43,870 bases of DNA from Clostridiales bacterium (GTDB lineage Bacteria > Acidobacteriota > Aminicenantia > Aminicenantales > UBA8522): assembly GCA_029907205.1 (NCBI GenBank), contig JARYMI010000026.1, positions 1-43,870 on the forward strand. The letters are read 5' to 3'. The notes under the pieces were generated by a model. The model was given only the letters and a program-made list of their open reading frames with translations. It did no database searches and was not told where the DNA came from. A program made the translations under genes and the position numbers. This document shows positions 23,326 to 31,937 of the stretch, one piece after another (position 1 is the stretch's first letter; each line of letters begins with the position of its first letter).

Positions 23326-24388
23326 GGTTTTCCCCCCAAACGGTGAATTCCCCGTTTTCAATAATCAGAGCGCTCAGACGACCGCCGTAGACCCTGGAAA
23401 TGCCCGTGTCCACAACCCAGACTTTTCCGTCAAAGCGCTTCATCGCCTCCTTCGTGGCGGCTATTCGCGGCGTGTGGGCAATGACGATCTTTTCGGCACC
23501 CAGGTTGGCCAGGATCCTGGTGACTTCATCTCTCAGGTCCTCCTCGGCAACCGAGGCGAGTTCCCTGTACCAGAGAGGACCATACTCATCGTAAACGACC
23601 TGCGGTCTCTGGATGTTCGACGGCTGGCCGGTCTCAGCTTCCCGGCGGAGGTCGGCAAGTTCGAGGCGAAGCCGGTCGTTGATGTCCTCGATTTTCCACT
23701 TGGAAAATCTCTCGCTGATTCCGCCGTGGACAAAAATAATGCCGTTAATCTTGATGACAGCATTTTTCTTGAGGAGCCAGGATCCGTACATCCGGTTGAA
23801 GTTGACAAGGTATTGGCGCTGGCCATTCGGGTCTTTCCTCAGGCTGTTCCAGAATTCGCTGATCACTCTGTTCAGCTCATTGTCATTGCCGCCTAATTGA
23901 AGGTTGATAATTCTTCTCCTGAGTTCGTTTTCTTTCCGCTGACGGTACCCATCGGGCAGGAAAGAGATAAACTGGTCCACGGTCACGTAATCCGGATAGC
24001 GGAAGGCCATTTTGGTGATGTTCATCTCTTCGTGATTGCCTATGAGCACGTGGACCATGCCCCCCGCTTGTTCGGCTTCCTTCTCCAGCCGCATGAGCAA
24101 GTCGAGAATCTTGCGGGCGTCGGGTCCCCGGTCCATGATGTCGCCTGTCTGAACGAGATGCGTCCTTCCCGCCTTCCAGCGAAGCCCATCGTCGACGATG
24201 CCAATGCCTTTGAGGATTTTGACAAAATTTTCGTAATCGCCATGGAGGTCGCCAACAGCCACGATCTTCTCGACACCAGTCCACTGGCAGGGAATGGAGG
24301 CTCCAGAAGCGCAGGTAAAAAAAGCAACGAAGAGAGAAACAAAAGCAAGGAACAAACGGTTGCCTTGGTATCCTGAAGGCGTGGTCAT
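23237..24388 (-). CDS. Exported Shewanella-like PPP-family protein phosphatase
   Basis: 383 residues with an N-terminal hydrophobic signal (LFLAFVSLFVAFFTCASG). PPP metallophosphatase motifs: GDLHGD (Asp47, His49), GDIMDRGPD (about 82-90), GNHEEMN (Asn118, His119), then HGGIS and IAHTPR. The long insert between GNHE and HGG is typical of Shewanella-like phosphatases, which remove phosphate from Ser/Thr or Tyr. Two dinuclear metal ions are expected. The last about 35 residues (after the usual end near YGGRLSALIIENGEF) overlap the kinase-like gene and read as a non-homologous tail. First gene of an operon with kinase-like paralog 3 and the NTT protein; promoter at 24418-24445. Confidence 0.85.
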   Translation of the reverse strand: MTTPSGYQGNRLFLAFVSLFVAFFTCASGASIPCQWTGVEKIVAVGDLHGDYENFVKILKGIGIVDDGLRWKAGRTHLVQTGDIMDRGPDARKILDLLMRLEKEAEQAGGMVHVLIGNHEEMNITKMAFRYPDYVTVDQFISFLPDGYRQRKENELRRRIINLQLGGNDNELNRVISEFWNSLRKDPNGQRQYLVNFNRMYGSWLLKKNAVIKINGIIFVHGGISERFSKWKIEDINDRLRLELADLRREAETGQPSNIQRPQVVYDEYGPLWYRELASVAEEDLRDEVTRILANLGAEKIVIAHTPRIAATKEAMKRFDGKVWVVDTGISRVYGGRLSALIIENGEFTVWGENHETTENTDTLHPCFLYVLFGGLAGFRAGR

Positions 24389-24410
24389 TTTTCCCTTGAT
24401 CGGGAACCTC

Positions 24411-24429
24411 TTTATCTATGATAGATAAA
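24411..24429. promoter_or_regulatory. 19-bp perfect palindrome over the phosphatase promoter (candidate operator)
   Basis: TTTATCTATGATAGATAAA has nine-base arms around a single G and covers the -10 box of the minus-strand promoter. It lies between two divergent promoters, so a dimeric regulator bound here could control the phosphatase operon. Confidence 0.5.
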
Positions 24430-24445
24430 AGCTTAACATTGTCAA
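24418..24445 (-). promoter_or_regulatory. Promoter of the phosphatase/kinase-like/NTT operon
   Basis: On the minus strand a perfect TTGACA (24445-24440), 16-base spacer, TATCAT (24423-24418; five of six). The expected start lies about 20 bases before the ATG at 24388. Confidence 0.6.
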
Positions 24446-24458
24446 TCGCCGTTTTCGA

Positions 24459-24487
24459 TTGAAATCCTGGCTTCTCTTCGATATAAA
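24459..24487 (+). promoter_or_regulatory. Promoter of the S9 peptidase gene
   Basis: TTGAAA (24459-24464), 17-base spacer, TATAAA (24482-24487), five of six at each box. It ends 36 bases before the ATG, with AAGGAGG in between. Confidence 0.6.
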
Positions 24488-24523
24488 GATATCTTAGAAA
24501 TTGTCCAAGGAGGCAAGTTCAGC

Positions 24524-26923
24524 ATGAAAAAACGGCTATTTCCGAACATTTTTTTGGTGATCTTGATCGCCAGCGGCACGCTTTTAGCTCATGAACCGTA
24601 CAAGCGGCCGCCTCAGGAGGTCATTGATGTTCTCGATGCTCCGCCTTTCCCGCGGGCTGTCACCAGCCCGGCAGGGGACTTCTTATTGCTGGCCGATTAT
24701 GAAACCATGCCGTCCATCTCCTATCTCGCCCAGCCATTGCTCCGCCTGGCCGGGATACGGATCACTCCGGGGAATAACAGCCGCCAGCAACTAACTTTTT
24801 TTACGGGTTTGACGCTGGTCGCCGTCAAGGACGGCTCGACCCGCAAAATTTCCCTTCCCGAGGGAATTAAAATGGGGTATCCCGAGTGGTCCTATGACGG
24901 GAAATGGGTTGCCTTTGCTCGCTACCTGGATAATGGGGTTGAGCTATGGATTGTTGATATTGCGACAGCCCAGGCCAAGCAGCTCACCCAAGCCAGGGTC
25001 AATGCTGCGCTGGGCTCAGGATTCACCTGGCTGCCCGATAACAGGGCCCTTCTGGTCAACATTGTCCCTGAGGGGAGAAGAAAACCGCCTGACAAGCCGC
25101 TTGTTCCGGCAGGCCCAAATATCCAGCAGACCTCTGGCAAGTTTTCCAAGGTCTGGACCTATCAGGACCTTCTTGAGAATCCCCATGATGAAGCTTTATT
25201 CGAGTATTATGCCACCTCTCAGGTCGTCGAAATCGATGTCGGCACAGGCAAGGGCAGGGAGGTTGGCCTTCCTGGAATATACCTGGAAAACTCTCCATCT
25301 CCGGATGGAAACTACATTCTGGTCTCCAGGGTTAAGAAGCCGTTTTCTTACAGTGTGCCTTTTTACAACTTTGCTCGTTCGCTCGAGGTTTGGGATAGAG
25401 AGGGCAGGCTCATCCGCCTCGTCGCTGACCTCCCTGTGGCTGATGAAATCCCTATCAACGGCGTGGAAAAAGGGCCTCGACGAGCGCACTGGCAGCCTCT
25501 CCGTCCGGCCACTCTTGTCTGGGTAGAAGCTCTCGACGAAGGAAATCCTGAAATCAACGTCCCCTTCAGGGATGGTCTCATGAGCCTTGAAGCGCCGTTT
25601 AAGGGCGATCCCCGCGAAATCGGCAAGACACCGGAACGGTACGCGGCCACAACCTGGTTGGGCAGGGAGGGCCTGGCGCTTGTCTCTGACTTTAGCTGGA
25701 AAAAGCAATGGCGGACAACCTTCCTCATGGATTTCAGCCATCCGGAAACCCAGGCCCGCAAAGTTTTCGACCTGAGCGTGCGCGATCAGTACAATGACCC
25801 GGGCCGGCCTGTGATGGTCGTCACGCCGGCCGGCGAGCGCGTTGCCCTCCAGGATAAAGACTCGATTTACTTGGCCGGGAGCGGCGCTAGCCCCGAGGGG
25901 GACCGTCCTTTCTTAGACAGGATGAACTTGAAAACGCTGGCCAAGACGCGGCTGTTCCAATGTCAGCCCGGCCGGTACGAAGCTTTCGTCGATTTCGCTC
26001 TAAACTCCGGGGACCGGATTATCATCAGCTCGGAATCCAGCGCCGAGCCCCCTAACTATTACGTTCTCAGCCTTAAATCGAGGAAACGCCAGGCTCTGAC
26101 AGATTTCAAGGATCCTGCCCCTCAGCTCACGGGAATGAAAAAGCAGCTCATCAAGTATAAAAGGGCTGACGGCGTCGATCTTTCGGGCACGCTTTATCTG
26201 CCGCCGGGGCACAAGGAAGGAGAGAGGTTGCCCGTCGTCGTCTGGGCCTATCCCCTTGAATACACGGATGCCCGCGTGGCCGGCCAGGTCAGAGGTTCGC
26301 CCCACCGGTTCACTTTTTTCCGAGGCACTTCCCAGCTCTTCTTCGTGACTCAGGGGTATGCCGTGTTGGACAACGCTCAGATGCCTGTGGTCGGCGACCC
26401 GAAGACAGTAAACGATACCTTCGTTGATCAGATTGTCGCCAATGCCAAGGCGGCCATCGACACCCTTGAGGCAATGGGTGTAGGGGATTCCCGTCGGGTC
26501 GGAGTCGGCGGCCATAGCTATGGAGCCTTCATGACCGCCAACCTGCTGGCTCATTGCGACCTGTTTGCGGCGGGCATAGCCCGGAGCGGCGCTTATAACC
26601 GCACCTTGACGCCCTTCGGGTTCCAGAGCGAGCGCCGGACCCTCTGGGAAGCACCGGAGGTCTATTTCAAGGTCTCGCCGTTCATGTACGCCCACAAGAT
26701 CAACGAGCCAATCCTTCTCATCCACGGCGAGGCAGACAATAACTCTGGGACATTCCCAATCCAATCCGAACGTCTTTTCCACGCCCTTAAAGGTCACGGC
26801 GCGACAGCGCGTCTTGTTCTTCTTCCCCATGAGAGCCACGGCTATTCAGCTAGAGAATCCGTGCTCCATGTGCTGGCTGAGATGTTCGAATGGTTTGATA
26901 CGTATGTCAAGGGAAGGAAGTAA
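24524..26923 (+). CDS. Exported S9 family peptidase (glutamyl endopeptidase-like)
   Basis: 799 residues with a signal peptide (MKKRLFPNIFLVILIASGTL). The N-terminal two thirds is a beta-propeller (for example YPEWSYDGKWVAFARY, FTWLPDNRALLV). The C-terminal part from about 560 is the prolyl-oligopeptidase alpha/beta-hydrolase domain with nucleophile Ser665 (GGHSYGAF), Asp738 (GEADNN) and His772 (PHESHGY). The form of the propeller and the stretch FFVTQGYAVLDNAQMPVVGDPKTVNDTF resemble the S9D group, which includes plant chloroplast glutamyl endopeptidase. It probably digests peptides in the periplasm or outside, in line with an amino-acid-fermenting life. Single-gene unit with own promoter. Confidence 0.9.
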   Translation: MKKRLFPNIFLVILIASGTLLAHEPYKRPPQEVIDVLDAPPFPRAVTSPAGDFLLLADYETMPSISYLAQPLLRLAGIRITPGNNSRQQLTFFTGLTLVAVKDGSTRKISLPEGIKMGYPEWSYDGKWVAFARYLDNGVELWIVDIATAQAKQLTQARVNAALGSGFTWLPDNRALLVNIVPEGRRKPPDKPLVPAGPNIQQTSGKFSKVWTYQDLLENPHDEALFEYYATSQVVEIDVGTGKGREVGLPGIYLENSPSPDGNYILVSRVKKPFSYSVPFYNFARSLEVWDREGRLIRLVADLPVADEIPINGVEKGPRRAHWQPLRPATLVWVEALDEGNPEINVPFRDGLMSLEAPFKGDPREIGKTPERYAATTWLGREGLALVSDFSWKKQWRTTFLMDFSHPETQARKVFDLSVRDQYNDPGRPVMVVTPAGERVALQDKDSIYLAGSGASPEGDRPFLDRMNLKTLAKTRLFQCQPGRYEAFVDFALNSGDRIIISSESSAEPPNYYVLSLKSRKRQALTDFKDPAPQLTGMKKQLIKYKRADGVDLSGTLYLPPGHKEGERLPVVVWAYPLEYTDARVAGQVRGSPHRFTFFRGTSQLFFVTQGYAVLDNAQMPVVGDPKTVNDTFVDQIVANAKAAIDTLEAMGVGDSRRVGVGGHSYGAFMTANLLAHCDLFAAGIARSGAYNRTLTPFGFQSERRTLWEAPEVYFKVSPFMYAHKINEPILLIHGEADNNSGTFPIQSERLFHALKGHGATARLVLLPHESHGYSARESVLHVLAEMFEWFDTYVKGRK

Positions 26924-26934
26924 ACCAGTTTGCC

Positions 26935-26952
26935 CAAATAGTTGACTATTTG
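26935..26952. other. Perfect 7-bp hairpin after the S9 peptidase
   Basis: CAAATAG, loop TTGA, CTATTTG, 12 bases after the stop. No T run follows on either strand, so a simple Rho-independent terminator is not supported; it may protect the transcript end. Confidence 0.35.
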
Positions 26953-27012
26953 TTCCCGCGCTGATATCCTTTTTCCGAAAGCAGAAACGCAGGGAAAAAG
27001 GAGGGCCGGACA

Positions 27013-27327
27013 ATGTTTGCGCGACTCACGACATTAAACGTCAGGCAAGACAAAATAGATGAGGCGATCGCCATTTACAGAAAGAGCGTCATACCGGCTG
27101 CCAGAAAGCAGAAGGGGTTTGTGGCGGCCTGTCTTCTCTCAGACCGGGAAACGAGAAAAGGCATTTCCCTCACCTTCTGGAAGTCTGAAGAGGACGCCCT
27201 GGCCAACGAAGAGAACCGCTATTACCAGGAACAACTGATTAAATTCATCGACCTCATGCAGACGCCGCCCATCCGCGAGGGCTATGAAGTCACCGCCTCA
27301 TCTGCAAAAGCCTTTAGAGGCCGCTGA
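27013..27327 (+). CDS. Antibiotic biosynthesis monooxygenase (ABM)-like dimeric alpha/beta barrel protein
   Basis: 104 residues with AGGGAAAAAGGAGGG upstream. The pattern MFARLTTLNVRQDKIDEAIAIYRKSVIPAARKQKGFVAACLLSD...ISLTFWKSEEDALA is that of the ABM/YgiN ferredoxin-like fold, which dimerises into a barrel. No cofactor or substrate can be assigned. It stands alone and converges on rpoD with eight bases between stops. Confidence 0.75.
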   Translation: MFARLTTLNVRQDKIDEAIAIYRKSVIPAARKQKGFVAACLLSDRETRKGISLTFWKSEEDALANEENRYYQEQLIKFIDLMQTPPIREGYEVTASSAKAFRGR

Positions 27328-27335
27328 GAAATTCC

Positions 27336-28880
27336 TCACTGGCGTTCGGAGAGAAAGGACCTGAGCTTGCCCGTCTTGCCCAGGCTTTCGAGTTTCCTCA
27401 GGGCTTTGGCCTCGATCTGGCGGATTCTTTCTCGCGTCACCTTGAAGATATCGCCGACTTCCTCTAAGGTATGTTCTTTTCCGTCCATCAGCCCGAAGCG
27501 GAGCTTCAAGACCTCGGCCTCTCTTTCGGTCAGGCTGTCCAGGGCCAGCTCAATCTGCTCCCGCAGGTTGCGGTGAATGACGGTTTCCTCCGGCGACGGA
27601 CTGGCCTTGTCTTCGATGAACTCCCCGAGCCGACTCTCTTCCTCATCGCCCACCGGCGCGTCGAGTGAGACGGACTCCTGGCCGACTTTGATAATTTCCC
27701 TGATCTTGGCCACCGAAAGCCCCATCTTCCTGGCCAGCTCTTCGTGAGTCGGTTCGCGGCCCTTGTCTTGAACGAAGGCCTGGGCGATTTTTTTTATCCG
27801 GTTGATCGTTTCAACCATATGGACGGGAATCCGGATGGTTCGCGCCTGGTCGGCGATAGACCGGGTGATGGCCTGCTTGATCCACCAGGTGGCGTAAGTC
27901 GAGAACTTGTATCCTCGGCGGTAATCAAATTTTTCGACGGCCCTCATCAGCCCGATATTCCCTTCCTGGATCAGGTCCAGAAACCCGAGCCCGCGGTGGG
28001 TGTATTTTTTGGCGACCGAGACAACCAGCCTCAAGTTGGCCTCGACCAGGTCTTTCTTGGCGCGGTCGCTTATCTGCTTGCCCAGGCTGATCTGGCGGAG
28101 GACCTCTCTAGATTGCTCACAGGTCACGCCAGATTCTTCGTGGCTTTTCTTGAGCCGCCTTTTGATCTCGGCGATCCTCTTTCTTAATTCGCTTTTTTTC
28201 TCCTGGTCTCTAAGCCGGCGCAGGGAAAGGAGGAGTTCTTCCTTGGTTTCTGCCAGCTCGCACGTCACCTGCAGCTTGACGTAAAGGTTGTTGATTATTC
28301 GTTCCCAGTAAGCTGGGCTGACGCTCAGCCCTCTGAACAGGCGGATCATTCTGACCACGAGCCGGCCGCGGACAAGAGAGAACTTCTTGCGCGGGGGGAT
28401 TTTTTCGAGCTTTGCGTAGAGCTCCTTTATTTTCTGGAAGGTCTTCAGGACGGATTCTCGTTTTCTCTCCAGCTTGTCTTCATCAATGTCTTCCCCGCAA
28501 TCAAAGATTTCCGGCAGCGCCTGGAGGTCCTCTTTGATTGTTTCCTCCAAAGACAGCATTTCCTTCAGCAACAGCCGCGTCCTGGCCAGTGCCTTGAAAA
28601 TAGTTTTTTGGCCTTTTTCAACCTCCCTGGCCAGAGCGATTTCGCCTTCCCGCGTCAGCAGCGAGATGCTGCCCATATCTCTCAGGTAGAGCTTAACAGG
28701 ATCAGATGTTATCCCCAGCTCTTCTGATGGCAGGACTTCACTCTTGCGTCCGTGTGGTTTGATGATGAACTTGGCCCTCCTGCCCAAGAGGTCGGAAAGC
28801 TTTTCAAGGTCGTCCTCAAACTCGTGCGCCTCGCGAAATTTTTGGTCTTTGAGGTCAAACGGAAGATGGCCGCGTTTCAT
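27336..28880 (-). CDS. rpoD: Primary RNA polymerase sigma factor (sigma-70/RpoD)
   Basis: 514 residues from the ATG at 28880; an in-frame start at 29042 would add residues unlike sigma factors and lies upstream of the likely promoter. Order: region 1.2 ([25 protein letters not shown]), a spacer with a non-conserved helical part (about 110-270), region 2 ([32 protein letters not shown]..., [13 protein letters not shown]), region 3, and region 4 ([42 protein letters not shown]). Region 1.1 is short or absent. It serves most housekeeping promoters. No dnaG or rpsU neighbour is present. The region 2.4/4.2 residues are canonical, agreeing with TTGACA/TATAAT-type promoters found nearby. Confidence 0.93.
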   Translation of the reverse strand: MKRGHLPFDLKDQKFREAHEFEDDLEKLSDLLGRRAKFIIKPHGRKSEVLPSEELGITSDPVKLYLRDMGSISLLTREGEIALAREVEKGQKTIFKALARTRLLLKEMLSLEETIKEDLQALPEIFDCGEDIDEDKLERKRESVLKTFQKIKELYAKLEKIPPRKKFSLVRGRLVVRMIRLFRGLSVSPAYWERIINNLYVKLQVTCELAETKEELLLSLRRLRDQEKKSELRKRIAEIKRRLKKSHEESGVTCEQSREVLRQISLGKQISDRAKKDLVEANLRLVVSVAKKYTHRGLGFLDLIQEGNIGLMRAVEKFDYRRGYKFSTYATWWIKQAITRSIADQARTIRIPVHMVETINRIKKIAQAFVQDKGREPTHEELARKMGLSVAKIREIIKVGQESVSLDAPVGDEEESRLGEFIEDKASPSPEETVIHRNLREQIELALDSLTEREAEVLKLRFGLMDGKEHTLEEVGDIFKVTRERIRQIEAKALRKLESLGKTGKLRSFLSERQ

Positions 28881-28889
28881 GGGTTTAGA

Positions 28890-28907
28890 CAAACCTATTA
28901 GGGTTTG
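28890..28907. promoter_or_regulatory. Inverted repeat in the rpoD leader
   Basis: CAAACC (28890-28895) and GGTTTG (28902-28907) flank six bases, ending nine bases before the rpoD ATG. The only Shine-Dalgarno-like bases (AGG) lie at the edge of the stem, so a hairpin here could lower translation. Confidence 0.3.
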
Positions 28908-28941
28908 ACAGGTCTCTCCACCAAGGCATATCTGTGTTTTT

Positions 28942-28970
28942 ATTTTCCCAGATTCTTGGGCAAAAATCAA
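28942..28970 (-). promoter_or_regulatory. Candidate promoter of rpoD
   Basis: On the minus strand TTGATT (28970-28965), 17-base spacer, GAAAAT (28947-28942). Each box matches four of six bases. It would give a leader of about 55 bases before the ATG at 28880. Confidence 0.35.
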
Positions 28971-29073
28971 TTCTATTCTTGAAGTTGACTTTGCTTCGCT
29001 ATTCTGATAATAGCTAATAAAAAAACCTGAGTGACCAAGCATATTTTAGTTATTTCGGGATCGAGGAACAAAA

Positions 29074-29418
29074 ATGATAAATATTCAGCCGCGATTTAAG
29101 AACGACGTTGTCATTTTCGATATTGAAGGCGAAATCAAGAGGTCGGATATCACGGACGTGACTCTGCACCAGCTGGTCAAGGAACAGCTGGATTCCGGCC
29201 GGAGGAAGATTCTCCTCAACTTCGACCGGGTCGAGTTCATTGACAGCTTCGGCGTCGGGGAGATTCTGGCCAGCTACATCTCCACGCACAACCTGGGCGG
29301 CAAACTCAAGCTCGTCAGGATTTCCAAGAAGCTTTACCTCATCTTCCAAGTGACCATGCTGACCAAAGTCCTGGATATTTTTGAGGATGAGGAAGCGGCG
29401 ATGAAGAGCTTTTTCTGA
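29074..29418 (+). CDS. STAS-domain anti-sigma factor antagonist (SpoIIAA/RsbV-like)
   Basis: 114 residues, one STAS domain. The switch helix is preceded by DRVEFIDSFGVGEI, where Ser58 after Asp57 is the site that an RsbW-type kinase phosphorylates. Unphosphorylated, it would bind the kinase and free its target. It is the first gene of a plus-strand run with two nucleotide-translocase/HEAT proteins and an FHA-GAF-PP2C phosphatase that could remove this phosphate. Gap to the next gene is eight bases. The likely kinase is at 17790 or elsewhere in the genome. Confidence 0.85.
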   Translation: MINIQPRFKNDVVIFDIEGEIKRSDITDVTLHQLVKEQLDSGRRKILLNFDRVEFIDSFGVGEILASYISTHNLGGKLKLVRISKKLYLIFQVTMLTKVLDIFEDEEAAMKSFF

Positions 29419-29426
29419 ATTCTTCG

Positions 29427-31937
29427 ATGGCGAGCAGCCGCCGGCGCCCTGTTCTCTCCCGCGTTGTTGAATTCAAGCCGGGAGAGGCGGCGGTCTGCAG
29501 TTTCTTCTTCCTTTATTTTTTCCTGATCACAGCTCCCTACTACGTCATCAAACCAATCCGCAACGCCAGCTATCTCGACCAGCTCGGCGACGAGCGCCTT
29601 CCCTTAGCCTACTTCCTGACAGCCGTCCTGATTGGATTTATCGTCAGTTTTCACTCAAGGCTCCAAATCCGTCTGTCGAGGCGCACCCTGATTGTCTCCA
29701 GCCTGCTTTTCTTTTTTTTGAGCATTTGCCTTTTCTGGTGGCTGTTCCTGCAGGAATGGAGCTGGGTGCCCGTCGTCTTCTGGGTCTGGGCTAACATTTT
29801 CGCGATTGTCTTAGTGACGCAGTTCTGGATGCTGGTTAACGATGTTTTTAACCCGCGTGAAGCCAAGCGTCTGATCGGGTTCATTGGAAGCGGCGGCCAG
29901 CTTGGAGCCATCCTCGGCAGCCTCCTGGTGGGAGCGCTTGCCAGGACAAGAGCTTTTAGTGTTCTTCTTCTTATTGCCGCGGCGGTACTAGCGCTGGCCA
30001 TCCTTGCTGTCCTTCGCATTTTCAACTGGCAGAAGAAGCGCCAGTTGGCCGAGGAAAAAGAAGATACCACGAAGAAGGAGAGAGCCAGGACAACGGACAA
30101 GGTTGGTTTCCGGGACGCGCTGGAAACAACCCGGAAGAGCGTCTATCTCAGGCTCCTGGCCGGAATTATGCTAACCACGCTCATTGTCTCGACGCTCATC
30201 GATTGGCAATTCAACAGTGTTGTCGACAAAAGGGTTGCAGGAGGAAGTTCGCTCGCTTCCTTCTTCGGCTATTTCAACGCCGGGACCATGGCTTTCGCCT
30301 TCCTTTTCCAGCTTCTGCTGACCAGTCAGATCATTCGGCGCTTCGGCATCCGGATGACACTCCTTTTCTATCCTTTGATTCTCCTGTTCTGCTCTGCTGG
30401 TATCGGGATCATCGCCTATGCCAGCATTGTGCCAGCGATCCTGATCAAGGCGAACGACAAGAGCCTGGCGTACTCGCTGAATCAATCCGTCCGGGAGCTC
30501 CTCTATATTCCGATTTCTCCCGAACAAAAGTACAAGTCGAAAATCTTTATTGACATGTTTGTCAACAGGTTCGCCAAAGGCCTGGGAGCCGTCATCCTGT
30601 GGCTCCTGCTTGCTTCTTTTCCCAAAACAACGGCGATCAGGGCAGTCAGCCTGGCCGTTATTGGAATTATCGCTATCTGGACCTACCTCAACCTGCGGGG
30701 CAGCCGCGAGTATGCCAACCTCGTCAAGGAGAAGCTGGAGTTGAAGTGGGAGCGAGGAGACAAGCTTGTCGCCGAGAAGATGGATATTGATTTCACCAGA
30801 TTGGTCTTTGACACGGTGGAGAGCAAAAACCGCAGCTCAGTCCTCTATGCCATGCATCTTTTTGATATGATCCAACAGGATAGGCTGACGCCTGAAGTCA
30901 AGAAGCTCATTTCCTATAAAGCCGACGAGGTTCGCGCCGCTTCTCTGGGAACGCTCTTCGAGCAGGCCGAGATAGGCCTTGGGCCAGCCAGCCAGGAAGA
31001 GTTGAGCGAAGACGTTCTCAAAAAGGAAGTTGCCGAAATCATGGCCCTGGATGTTTACCAGAGCCTCATGAAAACCCACATCGAAAAAATTCTCGAGGAC
31101 AAGACCGAGGCGTCAACAATCGCCCGCATGGAAGCGGCCAAGGCCATCGGCCTGATGGATCCCTATGCGCCCGCGGCCGAGAAATTGGCCGACCTTCTTG
31201 AAGACGATTCGATTGAAGTCAGGCGGTACGCTATGGAAAGCGCCGGTCGTCTCAAAAGGAGAGAAAATATCCCGAACCTAATCAGCAAGCTCAAGAATCC
31301 AGTCTTGCGGGAGGATGCTTCCAATGCCCTGGTCAAGTTCGGCCCTAAAATCACCGGGACCCTGACGGATTACCTGGCCGATCAAGCTGAGATCCTTGAA
31401 GTTCGCCGAGCCGTTCCCGGCATCTTGGCCAGGATCGGGACACAGGAGGCAGCCGATTTCTTAAGCTGGGAGCTGGGCGGTGCAGAGAGCGACCTGGCCG
31501 CTGAAATAATCGATGCTCTGGATAAGATCAGGACTGAAGACGCGCACATCTGTTTTTCCCAAAGCATGATCAAAGCCAGAATTTTTACGGAGGTCAAATC
31601 TCTTTGCCAGAACTTTCTTGGAGCACTGGAGGAAGAAGCCGGGGGAGAGAAGAAAGATGCCGGTTTGCACGAAAAAAGACGGGCAGAATTGACCTGGAAT
31701 ATTTTCAAGCTTCTTGGCCTGATCTATCCCCAGCAGGATATGGTCAAGGCTTATCAGAACTTGAAGACGGGAACAAAAGATTCTGTGGCTTACGCCTTGG
31801 AGCTCTTGGACAATGTGTTAGAAAAGGATGTGAGAGACGCGATTTTTGCGGTGGTTGAGGATGTCCCCGCAGAGGAGAGGATCAGACGGTGCCGCGCGTT
31901 GCTGGACACCCTGTCCGGCGGAAGAAGGAAAGAATGA
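29427..31937 (+). CDS. Nucleotide-translocase-family transporter fused to a HEAT-repeat domain (copy 1)
   Basis: 836 residues. Residues about 20-430 form 11-12 membrane helices of the NTT (ATP/ADP translocase) family: APYYVIKPIRNASYLDQLG near the start, WMLVNDVFNPREAKRLIGFIGSGGQLGAILGS, and NDKSLAYSLNQSVRELLYIPISPEQKYKSKIFIDMF. Residues about 460-836 are soluble alpha-helical, with HEAT-like repeats (LADLLEDDSIEVRRYAMESAGRL, IPNLISKLKNPVLREDASNALV). Such fusions occur in free-living bacteria but their substrate and the role of the HEAT part are not known to me. Starts eight bases after the STAS stop without a strong ribosome binding site, so coupling is likely. Overlaps copy 2 by four bases. 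Confidence 0.8.
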   Translation: MASSRRRPVLSRVVEFKPGEAAVCSFFFLYFFLITAPYYVIKPIRNASYLDQLGDERLPLAYFLTAVLIGFIVSFHSRLQIRLSRRTLIVSSLLFFFLSICLFWWLFLQEWSWVPVVFWVWANIFAIVLVTQFWMLVNDVFNPREAKRLIGFIGSGGQLGAILGSLLVGALARTRAFSVLLLIAAAVLALAILAVLRIFNWQKKRQLAEEKEDTTKKERARTTDKVGFRDALETTRKSVYLRLLAGIMLTTLIVSTLIDWQFNSVVDKRVAGGSSLASFFGYFNAGTMAFAFLFQLLLTSQIIRRFGIRMTLLFYPLILLFCSAGIGIIAYASIVPAILIKANDKSLAYSLNQSVRELLYIPISPEQKYKSKIFIDMFVNRFAKGLGAVILWLLLASFPKTTAIRAVSLAVIGIIAIWTYLNLRGSREYANLVKEKLELKWERGDKLVAEKMDIDFTRLVFDTVESKNRSSVLYAMHLFDMIQQDRLTPEVKKLISYKADEVRAASLGTLFEQAEIGLGPASQEELSEDVLKKEVAEIMALDVYQSLMKTHIEKILEDKTEASTIARMEAAKAIGLMDPYAPAAEKLADLLEDDSIEVRRYAMESAGRLKRRENIPNLISKLKNPVLREDASNALVKFGPKITGTLTDYLADQAEILEVRRAVPGILARIGTQEAADFLSWELGGAESDLAAEIIDALDKIRTEDAHICFSQSMIKARIFTEVKSLCQNFLGALEEEAGGEKKDAGLHEKRRAELTWNIFKLLGLIYPQQDMVKAYQNLKTGTKDSVAYALELLDNVLEKDVRDAIFAVVEDVPAEERIRRCRALLDTLSGGRRKE

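Noticed and set aside
26935-26952. Hairpin after the S9 peptidase as Rho-independent terminator
   Set aside because: Seven AT-rich pairs and no T run on either strand; listed only as a hairpin.
28985-29013. TTGACT-N17-TAATAG or TTGACT-N15-GATAAT as promoter of the STAS gene
   Set aside because: Either the -10 box or the spacer is poor; cannot be separated from chance in this AT-rich gap.
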